64,000 nucleotides of DNA from Acanthococcus lagerstroemiae. Its lineage: Eukaryota; Arthropoda; Insecta; Hemiptera; Eriococcidae. The position numbers were made by a program, and so were the translations under genes. Shown in pieces: positions 34,073-46,125 of the stretch (position 1 is the first letter of the stretch; each line of letters begins with the position of its first letter). The notes beneath the pieces are model-generated. The model was given only the letters and a program-made list of their open reading frames with translations, was not told the origin of the DNA and searched no databases. The DNA lies in the NCBI GenBank assembly GCA_031841125.1, contig CM063110.1:27957626-28021625 (forward strand), given 5' to 3'.

Positions 34073-35812
34073 GTTGCAGCCATTATTGCAGAAAATAATA
34101 AAATAAACTACTGTACAAAATAGAGAACGCAAAATGTGGTATGGAGATTTAGGGTTGAAAAATGTACACAGGTTACCATGTTCATTTTTTAAAAGCGACA
34201 ATACTGATAAATTCATAATCTTGCTATCACCTATGAATAGTTATATGCTCGAGGATGTGAACTCGAGCCTGATGACGAATTTATGGTCCAGCATATTAAG
34301 CATACACAGAGAATGCGCCTATAAAATGTGTCCTAAAGAATGCTCGAGCAATCAAGCATAAATATAACCAGTGGTTTTCTTGGTTTCTAACTAAGCAAAT
34401 ATAATTGTGATTGTTGTGTGCTACATATTATGTGATGGTGAGAGTCAAAACTAGAACAGTCGTCGAAAAATTAACAGGTGAAACCTTCATTTGAGAAGAC
34501 CTATCTTTGCTCCCTGTATTAAAGGATAGGAAATTTTATTTTGATCACTGAATCTCCTTATATGTGTGTGTTTACTTATGTCGATGTCCGTATACTCGTA
34601 CCGGCCTTAATAATAACAGTAATATTGGAGGCGGTTAGTTCCAATAATTAAGCCGGATCCACACCCTATGTCCAACCACTCTCCTATTAAATGTGCATAC
34701 TCAATTTGTAAGAAAATGCTGTGTTTTATGTTTCATAATACATAAACATCTAGACATTAAAAATGATGGGGAAACCTGAAATAAGAAAAAGCAAATTGTA
34801 GCGAGGAAAACCAAGTAGGTACGATTGGTTTTGGCCCATTATGATAATATTTACCTGACAGGTGACAGGACATCAACTACAAGTTGATCCACACACTTCA
34901 TAATTTCAGTTTCAACCGATAATTTGTTCAAGAACACCCTGCACTTCCTATAATTAGAAACTGAAACAGATAAGTACATCGGATAACCTCTAATTTTACA
35001 TTATATACAGGAGCTATTACAGAAGAAGCTAAAAGGAATTTAACTTTTGAATGGTAATCTAGGATTGGGAAATCCAGAACTAAACTCTGACAGAAATTAC
35101 AGTACATGAAATAGATTATGAAAATAAAGACAGATAGAGATACTCACCAGTAGTCAATGCTAAAGAGTAAAGCCTGGTTCAAATTTCGATTTGGAAATTG
35201 TTTTCAGATCCTTCACCAACCCATGGTATCAGCTGATTAGTTCAGAAGTCCAACTTTGTCCAAACTTGAAGTACTTCTAGTGTTCTAGTATAGGTACCTC
35301 AACTGACCTCAGCTAGTCACAATAATCATCCCTGATTATCAATGTAAATAATAAATTGATAAGGAAACAGAAATGAACACAATGATTTTTCAGTTTGAAA
35401 AAAATAAGACCCCATTTTTTCAACAAGACCTTATCTATTTTCAATTTTTCCGTTTTTTTGTTTTGTTTTTTACAGTAGAAAATAAATTTTGAGCCCCTTC
35501 AAACAGCAAGGTATGCAAATTATGCTATCAACAACACGAACGCACTCTGCAAACTGCAATCAATTCAATGAAAGTGTCATTGCAACGAAGTGACAGAGTA
35601 TGCTGAGTAATGACTAATGCGTCGCAAGCTTGCAACTCACATGAAGTATGCTCTAGCACTGTTGAAACCTGATTGCAAAAATATCGCAATGCGGATCTAT
35701 AGGTAACTGCTATGACATCCTAGTGGGGTCAGAAGGTCAGATCATTAAGCCTTTAGCTTGACTTGCTTGACAAAGATTGATGATTGCAACGGCCTTTTCG
35801 CCTTCGGGGGCC
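34073..35812. other. Intergenic, no gene seen
   Basis: Includes a 75-codon open frame (34134-34361) with several cysteines but no recognised family. Otherwise plain AT-rich DNA. Confidence 0.4.
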
Positions 35813-35912
35813 AGTTGTACAATAAAGTTAATTATCACGTGATCGTTAACTCGTTGTTTCGACCAATCAACTGTTGACCCCGAGTTAACGATAAACCCTC
35901 TATTGTACAACT
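35813..35912. mobile_element. Mini foldback MITE (100 bp), AGTTGTACAATA ends, upstream of CSN5
   Basis: AGTTGTACAATA at 35813 is exactly inverted at 35901-35912. The interior also pairs in part (GTTAACTCG with CGAGTTAAC). About 535 bp before the CSN5 start, so it may lie in the promoter. Confidence 0.75.
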
Positions 35913-36446
35913 ACACTGCTCAATGTTCCTAGCAAGTAGCAAAGTTTCTAGTTTCAACTTACTATGCTTCAAAGCTTCCAGTATTCAGTATGTCGGGACA
36001 TTTCCATTTCATCTTCTGAAATAGGACCAAAAGTATGAATTTATTCACTCCATTTTCTTTTCGTGAACTCGGAACTCCTGTCATTCGCTTGTCTACGGCT
36101 GTCTGACGGCCCTAGCTAGCCGTGGCTTGTCCGCTTGTCCCAAAAGAGGAACGCCACATAGGCTTCTCCCTGCACGCTGCTTGGCTGCTCCCTGCACGCT
36201 GCTTGGCTGCACGCCTGCACGCTGCACATAGAAGTTAGGTAGTTTGTCTGCGACCTTCGACCATAGATGATCGAAGTCTGCGACATGTCGCCGACTTGAA
36301 TGATCCGCCGACCATAACCTTCACTCGTCACTGATTATCTTATCATTAAAAATTTCAAAATAACTATGATTAATGTATGGGCAGATCTACGCTCTAGTCA
36401 GTTCTTTGATTTACTTTTTCTATCATATTATTTGAGAAAGTTTAAA
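35913..36446 (+). other. CSN5 upstream region
   Basis: Contains direct repeats of GGCTGCTCCCTGCACGCTGC (about 36181-36220) and short palindromic CGACCATAG words. A promoter must lie here, but I see no clear TATA box or initiator to place it. Confidence 0.4.
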
Positions 36447-37806
36447 ATGGCGAGCACTAGCCAGGCTGGAATAGCTCAGAAAATGTGGGAGTATAGCAAT
36501 AATATAGAGCCAATAAGCACAGTTGATGAGATATTCAAATATGATGAGAAGCAACAGCAGAACATTCTTCGTGCGAAACCATGGGAAAAAGAGTATGGTA
36601 TTTACGATTTATCTTAATATAATATTCCCTTATAAATGTAGAATATTTATTTTTTGGCTAATTCCCTTAAATATTTTGTTCTGCCTGCAGTCCGCATTTC
36701 TTTAAAGACGTTAAAATATCGGCATTAGCTCTACTGAAAATGGTCATGCACGCTCGCTCCGGTGGAAACCTCGAAGTCATGGGTCTGCTGATGGGCAAGG
36801 TAGACGGTAATAGCATGATCGTTATGGATACATTCGCATTACCAGTTGAAGGAACAGAAACACGTGTCAATGCTCTAGCTGAAGCAAACGAGTACATGGT
36901 CACCTACATGGAATCCGCAAAACAAGTAAATATTACGATACTGTGAAAGTTCCATCGCTGGTACTATCTTTTGAGTATAAGATGAACAACTCCTACCGGA
37001 CCTAATCTTATATTAGACCTTTGACCCTCAATACGCATTTACTAACTTTAGATTCCAAACAGGTTGGCCGATTGGAAAATGCTATCGGATGGTATCACAG
37101 TCATCCTGGATATGGTTGTTGGCTCTCCGGAATCGATCTGTCTACGCAAATGACACACCAAACTCACGAAGATCCATTTGTCGCCATCGTTGTTGACCCA
37201 GTGCGAACTATATCGGCTGGTAAAGTGTGTATTGGAGCTTTCCGCACTTACCCAAAGGTAAGCTACGTAGTTTCAGGTTTCATTAGATTAATTATTGCAA
37301 TAGTAACTTGATTTCATTTCGGTGAACTTATTATTGGTTATTTACAGGGTTACAAACCGCCGAATGAAGAACCTTCCGAGTACCAAAGCATTCCATTAGA
37401 AAAAATAGAAGATTTTGGTGTTCATTGCAAACAATATTACTCTTTAGATGTGGCATACTTCAAATCTGCATTAGATCGCAAGTTGCTAGACTCGCTGTGG
37501 AATAAGTACTGGGTGAATACGCTCAGTTCTTCTAGCTTGATCACAAGTGACGGTTATTTAACCGGTCAAATTTACGATTTATCGAAAAAATTTGAGCAAT
37601 CCGAGTTGCAAATAGGTCGTTATATTCCCAGCGTAACTGATCTGCATGAAAAACGAATCGAAGACAAGCTGTTGAAATCTGTGAAAGATAGTAACAAAAC
37701 AATCATCGAGATATTGCAAGGATTGATGGCGCAAACTATCAAAAATAAACTGTTCAACAATGTTTCTTTGAAATTAAATCCTAGTCCACTAAACACCGTC
37801 GAATAA
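36447..37806 (+). CDS. CSN5: COP9 signalosome subunit 5 (CSN5/JAB1), deneddylase, complete
   Basis: Coding exons are 36447-36592, 36691-36925, 37063-37257 and 37348-37806, joined by three short introns (98, 137 and 90 bp) with GT-AG borders and consistent phase; the product is 344 residues. The start is the internal ATG of [20 protein letters not shown] rather than the upstream in-frame ATG at 36366, because CSN5 proteins begin here. The MPN+/JAMM zinc site is intact: Glu77 in NLEVMG, His139 and His141 in WYHSHPGYG, and Asp152 in GIDLSTQ. The C-terminal half has the conserved run [15 protein letters not shown] and the helical tail used to dock into the complex. CSN5 is the catalytic subunit that removes NEDD8 from cullins, controlling cullin-RING ubiquitin ligases in nucleus and cytoplasm. 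Length is close to the usual 330-340. No disabling change is visible, so it should be functional. Confidence 0.98.
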
Positions 37807-37851
37807 CCGTACATAATTTTTTTAATTTTTTTGTTTTTCTATAATGTTTTT

Positions 37852-37857
37852 ATTAAA
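37852..37857 (+). promoter_or_regulatory. Possible poly(A) signal of CSN5 (ATTAAA)
   Basis: ATTAAA lies 46 bases after the CSN5 stop codon in a T-rich stretch. It is the second most common animal polyadenylation hexamer. No AATAAA is nearer, so a very short 3' UTR is inferred; transcript ends would decide. Confidence 0.45.
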
Positions 37858-38771
37858 TTGGTTTCTTTCATAAGTGCAATTTTCGTTTGAAAACGCTAAT
37901 GGATACGTAAAATCTAAGGCGATGGACCGATATGCCTTAGATTTTGAGCTATTTTGTCAAGTTGTCAGTTGTTAGAGACTCAACTCAAGAACAAAAAATA
38001 GTTAAACAGCCTTAATTTTAATTTAGTGGCTCAGATTTTCATCAAAGAAAGTGTATACATGAAAGAAAAGTGTGTTTTCATACAAAAATTTAAAATTTTC
38101 CAAAGTTTCCATAAATTTTCATTATTTTTTTCCGGAAAGACATTTATTTGGGAAAATGTATAAATTTCTTTCCAAGGCACATCCCTAGTTCTCAAAAAAC
38201 AGATTTTACTAGTTGGTTCCCTTACGGTTAACAGCGTCCAGATTAGCCAGGAAATAAAGGAAACCGACAGCATTATCATTTATCAATAATGATTCTTGTG
38301 AATCTTGTCCTCTAGGGAGATAACAGGAAGGGGTTTGGTTAGAGTACACCCTAAATTGTAACAGGTTAATTGAAGCAGGATGAAATATGTAAACATTAGC
38401 AAATCCGTTAATTTTTCCAGAATTGCTGATGTAAGTAAAGCTAATCTGGCTCTGTCGGAGTTGGCATTTTATCATTCCAGAATTCTGCACATCTGATCTT
38501 CTGAACCTGATCTCTGTTTTCACTTTTGTTTGGTTTTGTGTTTATAGCACTTGGCAAAGGAATTATAGTTTCTAGCTTTTAGATTCGTCAGCTGGCTATT
38601 CACTGACTTCAACTGTTAGTTTTGTCCCTCAGCCTTATCAATTAAGATCACCTCTGCACAAAACGAACGAGAAGAACGAATTTGCGCACACTCAATTGAG
38701 ATGAAGAAGGGGATGATACATAACAATTACTGTGATGATGTTACTGTAGTAACATTCTTTATTAATGTAAT
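37858..38771. other. Intergenic after CSN5, no gene seen
   Basis: Short chance frames only. Confidence 0.4.
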
Positions 38772-39140
38772 CAGGGATGCGGAAGCTGAACGATACAGCA
38801 TCCGCTTCCGGCCTTAGCCTCGAATTCTCTTCTAGCTTCTCGCTCTAGCTACTAGCTTCCAGTCTCAACTTCTAACTTCCATTTTTTTTTTCGGCTTCTG
38901 GCTTCTAGCTTGCAGTTTCTTTTAGTTATTCTAACCCTTTCACCTTCACTAACCTTTTTTTTTCCCTACAATTTTCATAAAATTGTAAGAAGCTGATTGG
39001 AAGCTGAAAAATTTTCTAATTCCGCTTCCAGCTTCCAGTTTTTAACTCATTCAGCTTCCAACTTCCGGCTTCTCAAAATTATCCTAAAACTGCATAAACT
39101 TTCGGCTTCTGACTTCCAGCTACCAGTCTCCGCATCCCTG
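38772..39140. mobile_element. hAT-like MITE CAGGGATGCGGA (369 bp), perfect 8-bp TSD
   Basis: AATGTAAT flanks both ends (38764-38771, 39141-39148). Left end CAGGGATGCGGA, right end reverse complement CAGGGATGCGGA, identical over 12 bases. The inside is a polypyrimidine string of CTTCCGGCTTCTAGCTTC-like words. A fragment of the family is at 28440-28513. Confidence 0.93.
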
Positions 39141-39232
39141 AATGTAATTCACAAATTAATGAGTATATAGCCTAATACTGATTGTGAAAAACGACTAATT
39201 TGAACTAAATGAATGTTATGGGATGATCCTAC

Positions 39233-39400
39233 TAAAGTCTGGTCCAGTTAGGAAACATAATTTTTTCACGACGCTGATAACGTGTTCTTGAATTGTTGAA
39301 CTCTCCGCTTGAACTCATCCTTCCCCTCCAACATCACAATGCCAATTATCAATGTGTATTGCGGGTTACAAATTATGTTTCCTAACTGGACCAGACTTTA
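39233..39400. mobile_element. Tc1/mariner-like MITE (168 bp incl. TA), about 30-bp TIRs
   Basis: TAAAGTCTGGTCCAGTTAGG and its continuation AAACATAATT on the left are inverted on the right (ATTATGTTTCCTAACTGGAC). Each end carries the TA expected of Tc1/mariner insertion. The TIR identity is near-perfect, so it is young. Confidence 0.85.
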
Positions 39401-40180
39401 CTTGGCTACCAGAGAATAACAATTTTTTTTCAATTTATCATTTCTCCCTGAGTTGTCTTTTCCTACAGATCACCAATTATTTTATGACGGATCCATGCCA
39501 AAAATTGTGTACCTCTAACCTCTTGTCCTCTTCTTGCTCCAACTGTACTATATGGGGTGTCACGGCCTCACGGCTGATGACTGAACGCGCTGTGTTTCTA
39601 GGAGTCCGGCTCAAGCACAAAATTGTATGGATTTTTGTTCTTCATCCAGTCATCTGGCCCAAACCCGGACCATAAACTGGAAGCAAAATGAAATCCAAAA
39701 TGTACGGCTGTTTTTCTAAGAAAGCCCCAGAATGTACGGCAGTAATAAAAGCTACGGCAATACGGCTGATACGGCTCACATTGTCACATTTTCTCAAAAA
39801 TTGCTTTAGCAATCAGAATTCAACTTTCTGTTTTAAACATGTGGCAACATTGGGCTAAAGGGCTGATTTTGAACTCCGAATTTTAATGCCTTGAACTTTG
39901 AAATCGTCCAGTCAGACCTTCTGTCTGTGTATAACCCTTGCCCTTCTGATCACGTGATGTGTGAATGGCCGACAACGACATCCGTTTGTTCCTTTTCCCT
40001 CTTCTTTGTTTGACATTTGATGTTCGCGAATTCGTTTCCGCGAAATGAATTGTGAAGTTAAAAACTTGGTTTTTGATATTTAGTGTTACTTATAGTATCT
40101 TTCGTTAATAAAACTTATTTGCAAACCATCCGAAGTGTGAGATCAACGTAATACATAATATAACAGATTGTAATTGCAGA
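39401..40180. other. Intergenic, possible promoter area of an unidentified gene
   Basis: A CACGTG word (about 39951) and a slightly GC-richer stretch precede the candidate exons at 40181 and 40797. No homology-supported coding sequence. Confidence 0.3.
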
Positions 40181-40232
40181 AAAAGTGGTTGTTGTGTTCT
40201 GATGATGGCTTCATACAAGCACCGAGTTTGCA
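40181..40232 (+). other. Possible 5' coding exon of the same unidentified gene
   Basis: The exon has a TTGCAG acceptor just before it, an ATG opening the peptide MASYKHRVCNR, and an AACAG/GTGGGC donor at its end. About 200 bases upstream is a CACGTG E-box (near 39951) and a stretch with more GC than average that could be a promoter. Phase is compatible with the candidate exon at 40797. Not supported by homology; limits are approximate to a few bases. Confidence 0.2.
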
Positions 40233-40796
40233 ACAGGTGGGCCTATGTCTCATGCTAATAACGTAATAAAATAAACCCGAGGTAGTGAAATCTTCCTTGA
40301 CTGGAAAAGTAGTTAAGACTTAGATATCACGAAGTTCATCCTCCAGTGATGGATCTGTAACCTTGCTCTGCCTCACAGTACTTGACTGATTGATCGTTGG
40401 CATCCAAGAAACGTTTGCGCTACTTGATGTATCTAATATAATCTGATACAAGAGCGAATCGCGAATTAGAGTAAGAGTATTCCCTCGAATAGTTGAGTAT
40501 TTGTGCTGCATCATTCTTTCTGGAGCGTAAATTTATGAACGCATTGTGTCACGAACTGTTCTATATCATGTGCCGACATAAGTGAACCAAGAATTATGAC
40601 GAGGAGGCTCTCCACACGTTCGCTATGTAGAGAGACTCGAAACATATCAGAATTAATAAATGGATTGAGTTATTTTTGTCCCAAATTGTATTAGGTATGC
40701 CCTGTGAATGGAAAATGCAAATTGTATTAGTGATTGTGGAAGCCATGTATAGATTTGAGTCATTAATGGGAATTATATATTATATTCATCTTGCAG

Positions 40797-40868
40797 ATAC
40801 ACCCTTGGATTTTGCAAGATGGAACTTGATGTCATCAGAATCAGGATTACTCGATCACTTGTATTTTG
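40797..40868 (+). other. Possible 72-base internal exon of an unidentified gene
   Basis: The stretch follows a pyrimidine-rich TTGCAG acceptor and ends at a consensus GTAAGT donor. Two frames are open: one reads TPLDFARWNLMSSESGLLDH, the other CKMELDVIRIRITRSLVF. Its length is a multiple of three, so splicing in or out keeps the phase. A candidate upstream exon at 40181-40232 begins after TTGCAG, has ATG at 40204, encodes MASYKHRVCNR and ends at a GTGGGC donor; its phase fits the second frame. I do not recognise either peptide. RNA evidence would decide. Confidence 0.3.
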
Positions 40869-42980
40869 GTAAGTTTAATGCCCTCTAATGAATTTGATTT
40901 CTCGTTTGACTGGGGATCGGTGTGCCTAAGTATACATATCCGTGAGTGTGTTACTGCCTCTGTTGATTTTAAATAATACATGTCACATATCCACTGAGCA
41001 TTGTCTCGTATATTAGAATCATTTTGTATCAGCGCGGGCTTATATGTTTTTTAACTGTGCTGTTTTTATGGCTAGCAACAGTTGCTGCTGTATATGTCAT
41101 GATAGTATTACACTGGCTATGGAATGGTAACAAATGGTGATTTAATTCTGGCCCCATTCACAAAATGATTTGTTCATTTGGCATTACACGACGATTAGAG
41201 TCAAATGGTTTACATTTATTTCACTCTAAAGGTGTTAAATTTGTTCAATACGCTCAAAGCAAAAGTGATATAAGGTAATTTGTTTCGCTCATTACCTAGT
41301 CATTACGTTCTGTTCACCTGCTTATATAACGTTCTACTCACCTGCTCATAAGCTTAACAATCGCATGATGTATTCCATTCTCACTCATCTAAAGAATAAA
41401 ATTGGTACAGTTTAGTGAAGCTCAGAAATTGTGAAAATCATTCTGTTCAGTTATTGTTCTGCGATTAGCAGTTCCCCGTTGTGTTCCTCCCACTATGTTT
41501 TTGTTTTGTTCTGCTTATAGTGTTTTACCTAAGGTTTATCCAAATTGATTAATTTGTTTTGGTTATTGGTTTGATATTTGTCCTGGTTTACCTGTCAGTG
41601 GCTCGTCAATACTCGGTATCTCTATTGCTATAAATGAATCAAAATTAACCAGTTTCCCGGTTATTGTCCTGGTACCCCTTACAGTTTACAGCACTGTTAT
41701 CACTTCATTGCTCGCGTTTGTTTGCGTGACACTATGTCAGTCTTCCTGGTTTCGATAATGACGCAGCAGCAACGAATATCAGTAACATGCAATTTGTATT
41801 CGAGTTATCCTTTTTATCATACTATTCCATACTTGAAAGTATTCTTTTGTAGACACACTTGGTATCAGGAAGGTAATCGTTAACTAAAATTGAGACGACC
41901 AGAATTAATGGGGTCTAGTTAAATGAGATTTCGAGTTTCAAAAACCTTAAAGAATCCACGCCGCTGTGGAAGCAGATATGCAACTATTATGTCATTGACA
42001 TTCTGTGAGTTGTAGATATAGTCGCCTATCGTTTCACTCGACCATGTACCTCTAACTCAACGTTACCTGTATTTATCTCAAAAGTAGATTTTTGTCGCTG
42101 AGACCCCTTTAATTGAAGGGCCGTGGTGAACAAGGGCGTTAGGACAAAATCATACATTTCCAACAAATGTATTGGGAAACTGAAACGTGTACTGCGTCTA
42201 ACTTCCAGTAACAAAGAGTTATACCTACCCCATTTCATTTGTACCATCTGCTTGCGCTATGTTGGCTGTTTGCACAAGTAGCGGTTTGAAATGTTCCCGT
42301 ACAGAGTGCGTCACAATGATGTGACTAGACCAATTTTAACGCCCTGTTTAAGGTCGGCAACCAGCTTCTTGCAATCACTTTTTTAACCTCTTCCGTTTCT
42401 TTCAACCATTGTTTTATTGAATTGATTCAAAGTACGTTCGTTTTGTTGATAGAAATTTCAATGGAACTTTGTTATCAAAACTACAATATCACTGTGTTTC
42501 CTTATTTATTTTTATTTTTTATTAGGGTAGGATCAGATCGATAATTATTTTATGAATTTTTCCATGGATTTTTTTTTTCATTGTTTCTTGCTGAGAGTCA
42601 GTATGCGTGTTTTTTTGCTGATCCTCCTCGTGTAGCTAGGTTATTTATTCAGCATACAACAATATTTTCACAATGAACAGAAGATTTTAAATTCATCACA
42701 TTCTTTGGTCAAATACGTGAACAATGCAAGTACATCTTCCCCTTTTGCATCGGCTATACCCGGCGGTGCAACTCTGATTCAAGTATAAGCTGATCATTTT
42801 TCATTTCAGCACCGTATTTCCCCAGAAGCCAACGAAGCCACGGCGGCAAAGGCTGTAGCCTGGTGAGATAGGTGAATCGGCCCAAGTCAAATGTTTCTTC
42901 AGGCCTCTATTTGCAGTGGTAAAAGAAAATTCCTGAGCCCATTGTCACAATCTTACCCTCCTCCAGAGGGCTACGGTCTC
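40869..42980. other. Intergenic or intronic, no gene seen
   Basis: Plain sequence without recognised repeat ends. If the 40797 exon is real this would be its intron. Confidence 0.35.
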
Positions 42981-45490
42981 AAAATTATAAAGACACTGAA
43001 TGCTTGGGTAGGCAAATTAGAAAACTTGAAGAAAGAGATGAAATAATTAAAATTAGATACAACAGGAATAAGTGAAGTGAGATGGCCAGAAGAAAATGAT
43101 TTTTGGACGGTGGAGTATAGATTAAATTAATACAGCAGTGAAAAGGGAACACGACTGTAGGGAATAGAGTGTAAAGTTATACCCAACATAGTGAGAGTAT
43201 ATTAAATTGTGAGAGTTCCAACAAAATCAGTATCTTTAATGATAGTCCAAATTTATTTGCAAACGGGAAGTTATAGTGAAGAAGAAATAAAAAATTATGA
43301 AGAAATTAGTGAAGTATTAAGCAAGATACAGGGAAAAGAAAATTTAATCTTAATGGGAGATTGGAACGCCAGAGTTAGAGGAAGAAAAGAAAGGGTATGC
43401 GAGGAGTATGGTCGAGGAAAGTGAAATGAAAGAGGGCTGAGGCTTGTAGAATTTTGTGAAGCATGTAGGTAAATCAGTTGTTGAAAACATTCTCTTCACA
43501 AATCATGATAGAAGAAAATACACTGGGAAAACCCCAGAAGAAGATACCAAATAGATCATATTATGACGAGAAGAAGATATAAAAATCAAATATTGAATTA
43601 TAAGACATACACAGAAGCGGATATAGATAGTGACTAGAACTTAGTAGCAGTGAAATGTAGGTATAATTTTTTTCTTTTTTTTCTTTCTTTTTTTAATACA
43701 GGACTTGATGCCATGTAGGCTATACCTGGTTAATACTAATTAATACTTATTAAGGTTGATTAATACTAAGTAAGGATTACTACATTGTATAGATTTCATA
43801 TGCAGGTATATATAAATAAGTAGCGAGTTTTTATGTGGAAGTATGAGTACAATTATCAAAGTATTGGTATAAGATGTCGTTGGGTGATGTATTCCGTAAG
43901 TCGCTCATTTTGTGTGTTGTTTAGGATATTGAGTAAGTTTAGAGCGGTGAAGGTCCGTTTCTTGAAGTCTTGTATGTGGTGTTTCCAAGAGAGTCTGCGA
44001 TTGAACGTAATTCCAAGGAATTTAGCTTCTGAACAAATTCGTAGAGTGATGTCCTTGATTTGGAGGTTCAAGTGTGGTTGGTGATGTTTTCGGTTGAAAA
44101 TGACACATTTGGATTCATGTATAGAAAATTTTAGGCCGGTAGTGTTGCTCCAGGTATAGAGATTTTCCAAGCATATTTGAAGTATGTTTTGTGCGTGCTG
44201 GATATTGTGAGTACTCAGAGATATCTGGAGATCGTCAGCGAATAAACAAGTTTTGATGGGTGGTAGTATAAAAATATGAACAAGAAGAATGTAAAAACAA
44301 AAAGGAATTTGGAATTTCTGAAAGAGGTAAAGAAAAGAGAAGAACATCAAAAAGAAGTAATGAAAGAACTTCGTAAATCAAAGGAAGAAAATGATATTGA
44401 AGGGGATAAATCAAGCAACCAGGAAGAAATTAGGTACGTAAGTAATAGAAAGGAAAAAACTATGGATGAAAACTGAAATAGGACTAAAGTTAATGAAAGA
44501 AAGAACAAAGTATAAATAAGCTAATCACAGAGAAAGTAAGGACAAATGTAAAGCTTTGAGAAATCAAATAAGGAGAGAATGTAAGAAGGCCAAAGAAAAA
44601 TGGATCAATCAGAATTGTGAAGAAATTGAGGGGCAAACGAAAGCAGAAGAAACCGTTCAGACGTATATTATAATAAAGTAAAAATATATTTGGGAACAAG
44701 AAGAAAGAGAACAAATAAGTTAACGAATGAAAAAGGAAAATTATTAGACTCTAATAAAAACAAAATAAAAAAAATGAATGAGATATGTTGAAAAACTGTA
44801 CAAGAATGGAGCAGGTATAAGTAAATGTACGGAAAGAGAAGATAGTGTGGGGTATGAAAAAAGAGGGGATCCCATTCTGAGATTGGAATTAGATAAATCT
44901 CTAAAAGAATGGTAAAGCAGGAGTTGATGAAATCGCTAGTGAGTTATTAAGGACTGTAGGAGAAGTACTTTTAGAAAATTTATACCAGCAGGAGCAAGCA
45001 AATGTGAAGATCATCATTTATCATACTATATAGGTAAGTTTACTATGGCATGCCTATGCATTAAAAATTCTAGCTATAGGATAATAAATAAAAGAATACG
45101 AAATAAAATGGAAGGAATGGCGGAAGATCAGTTTTTTAATTATTTTATTATTATCGAGCTATGAAGCTACACTCTCGGGCTATGGGCTCGGAAAAGGTTG
45201 TTATCTATATGCCGCAGATTTAGATTCAGAAAATGTAGAGTAGGTAATTAAGGAAGTAATTTTATGTTTGAGGCTTTATTAGAAAAAAGACTAAAAAAAG
45301 GTTTTGGGTTTTGATACATTCTGTAGCGTTTATAGATTCAGAAACAGTTTTTGAGAATGTTGTATGGTTCAAAATGTTTCAAATATTGAAGGATATAGGA
45401 GGTAAAAAGGAAGAGTCATTTATAAATCCTGCTGGATACGCTAAAAAAGAAAACAGAAAAGGACATTTAAAACAGGAAAAAGACAACTAG
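42980..45490 (+). mobile_element. RTE-like non-LTR retrotransposon, decayed, interrupted by an antisense element
   Basis: In order on the + strand: LDTTGISEVRW and LILMGDWNARV (endonuclease domain, near 43060 and 43355), then DHIMTRRRYKN and the EN-to-RT linker (LEFLKEVKKREEHQKEVMKE at about 44300; ALRNQIRRECKKAKEKW near 44555), then worn RT blocks (KILAIG with IKEYEIKWKEW near 45070; MFQILKDIG near 45380; KTGKRQLDFV near 45475). Many stops and frameshifts. The endonuclease and linker are separated by a younger insert at 43667-44275. Confidence 0.82.
43667..44275 (-). mobile_element. Jockey/I-like non-LTR retrotransposon, 3' fragment, nested antisense
   Basis: The minus strand gives TCLFADDLQISLSTHNIQHA (catalytic FADD), GLKFSIHESKCVIFNRK, AKFLGITFNRRLSWKHHI and FTALNLLNIL, the usual order of Jockey/I-group RT palm and thumb. 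It ends toward lower coordinates with a short 3' UTR and an A-rich tail (T/C run at 43667-43695 on the + strand). The frame is open over about 130 codons, so this copy is younger than its RTE host. Short TATAA words flank both junctions, but no clear duplication is seen. Confidence 0.85.
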
Positions 45491-46125
45491 ATTTTGTCAT
45501 TGTTGTGACATCACGGTATGCGATAAATTTCAACCGCATTCACGCGAATGAGTCGGTGACTCAATCATTTTGAATTCGATTACGTTTTTGCTTCATTCAT
45601 CTATTTGTTTTTTGTTCAAATTTCATCATTTTGATCGTTTAATAATCTAAAGTGAAAATTGAAAAGCCTGGTCTCTCCGGTGGAAAAGTACATAGGTAAA
45701 CTAAGAATTTTAGAGGGATGTTACCCTTTATATAGCTTTTTCTTGAGAAGAAATTGGTGCCGAATCGGATTTTTAGCTTCATAAGCCAAAATCAATAGAA
45801 AAAACAAATTAAAAAAAAAGTTTTTCGAACATTTTCGAATGTGCCACCACTCTAAAAATGTTGAACATTAGAATAAATGCGGGAAATACATTGGGAAATA
45901 TTTGCAAATTCGTTTACCATCTCAAAAATGGTGACATAGGGCGCCATTTTCGAAACTTCAAAATCGATTTTAGAGTTCAAAAAGGGTAGAAACAAATTTC
46001 AAAAAATTTCGTTGTATTTTTACTAGGTGCCCTCATCACTTACATGCAAAATTTCGTGCCATCCGAGTAAAAAATGCCCAAGATAGAGCTGAAAGAGTGA
46101 AAATCATATATATATATATATATTA
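45491..46125. other. Intergenic, nothing recognised
   Basis: A TA dinucleotide run at 46109-46123 directly abuts the next element. No gene. Confidence 0.4.

Noticed and set aside
36366..36446. N-terminal extension of CSN5 from the upstream in-frame ATG
   Set aside because: The family starts at the MASTS methionine; the upstream 27 codons are hydrophobic and unlike CSN5, and are best read as 5' UTR.
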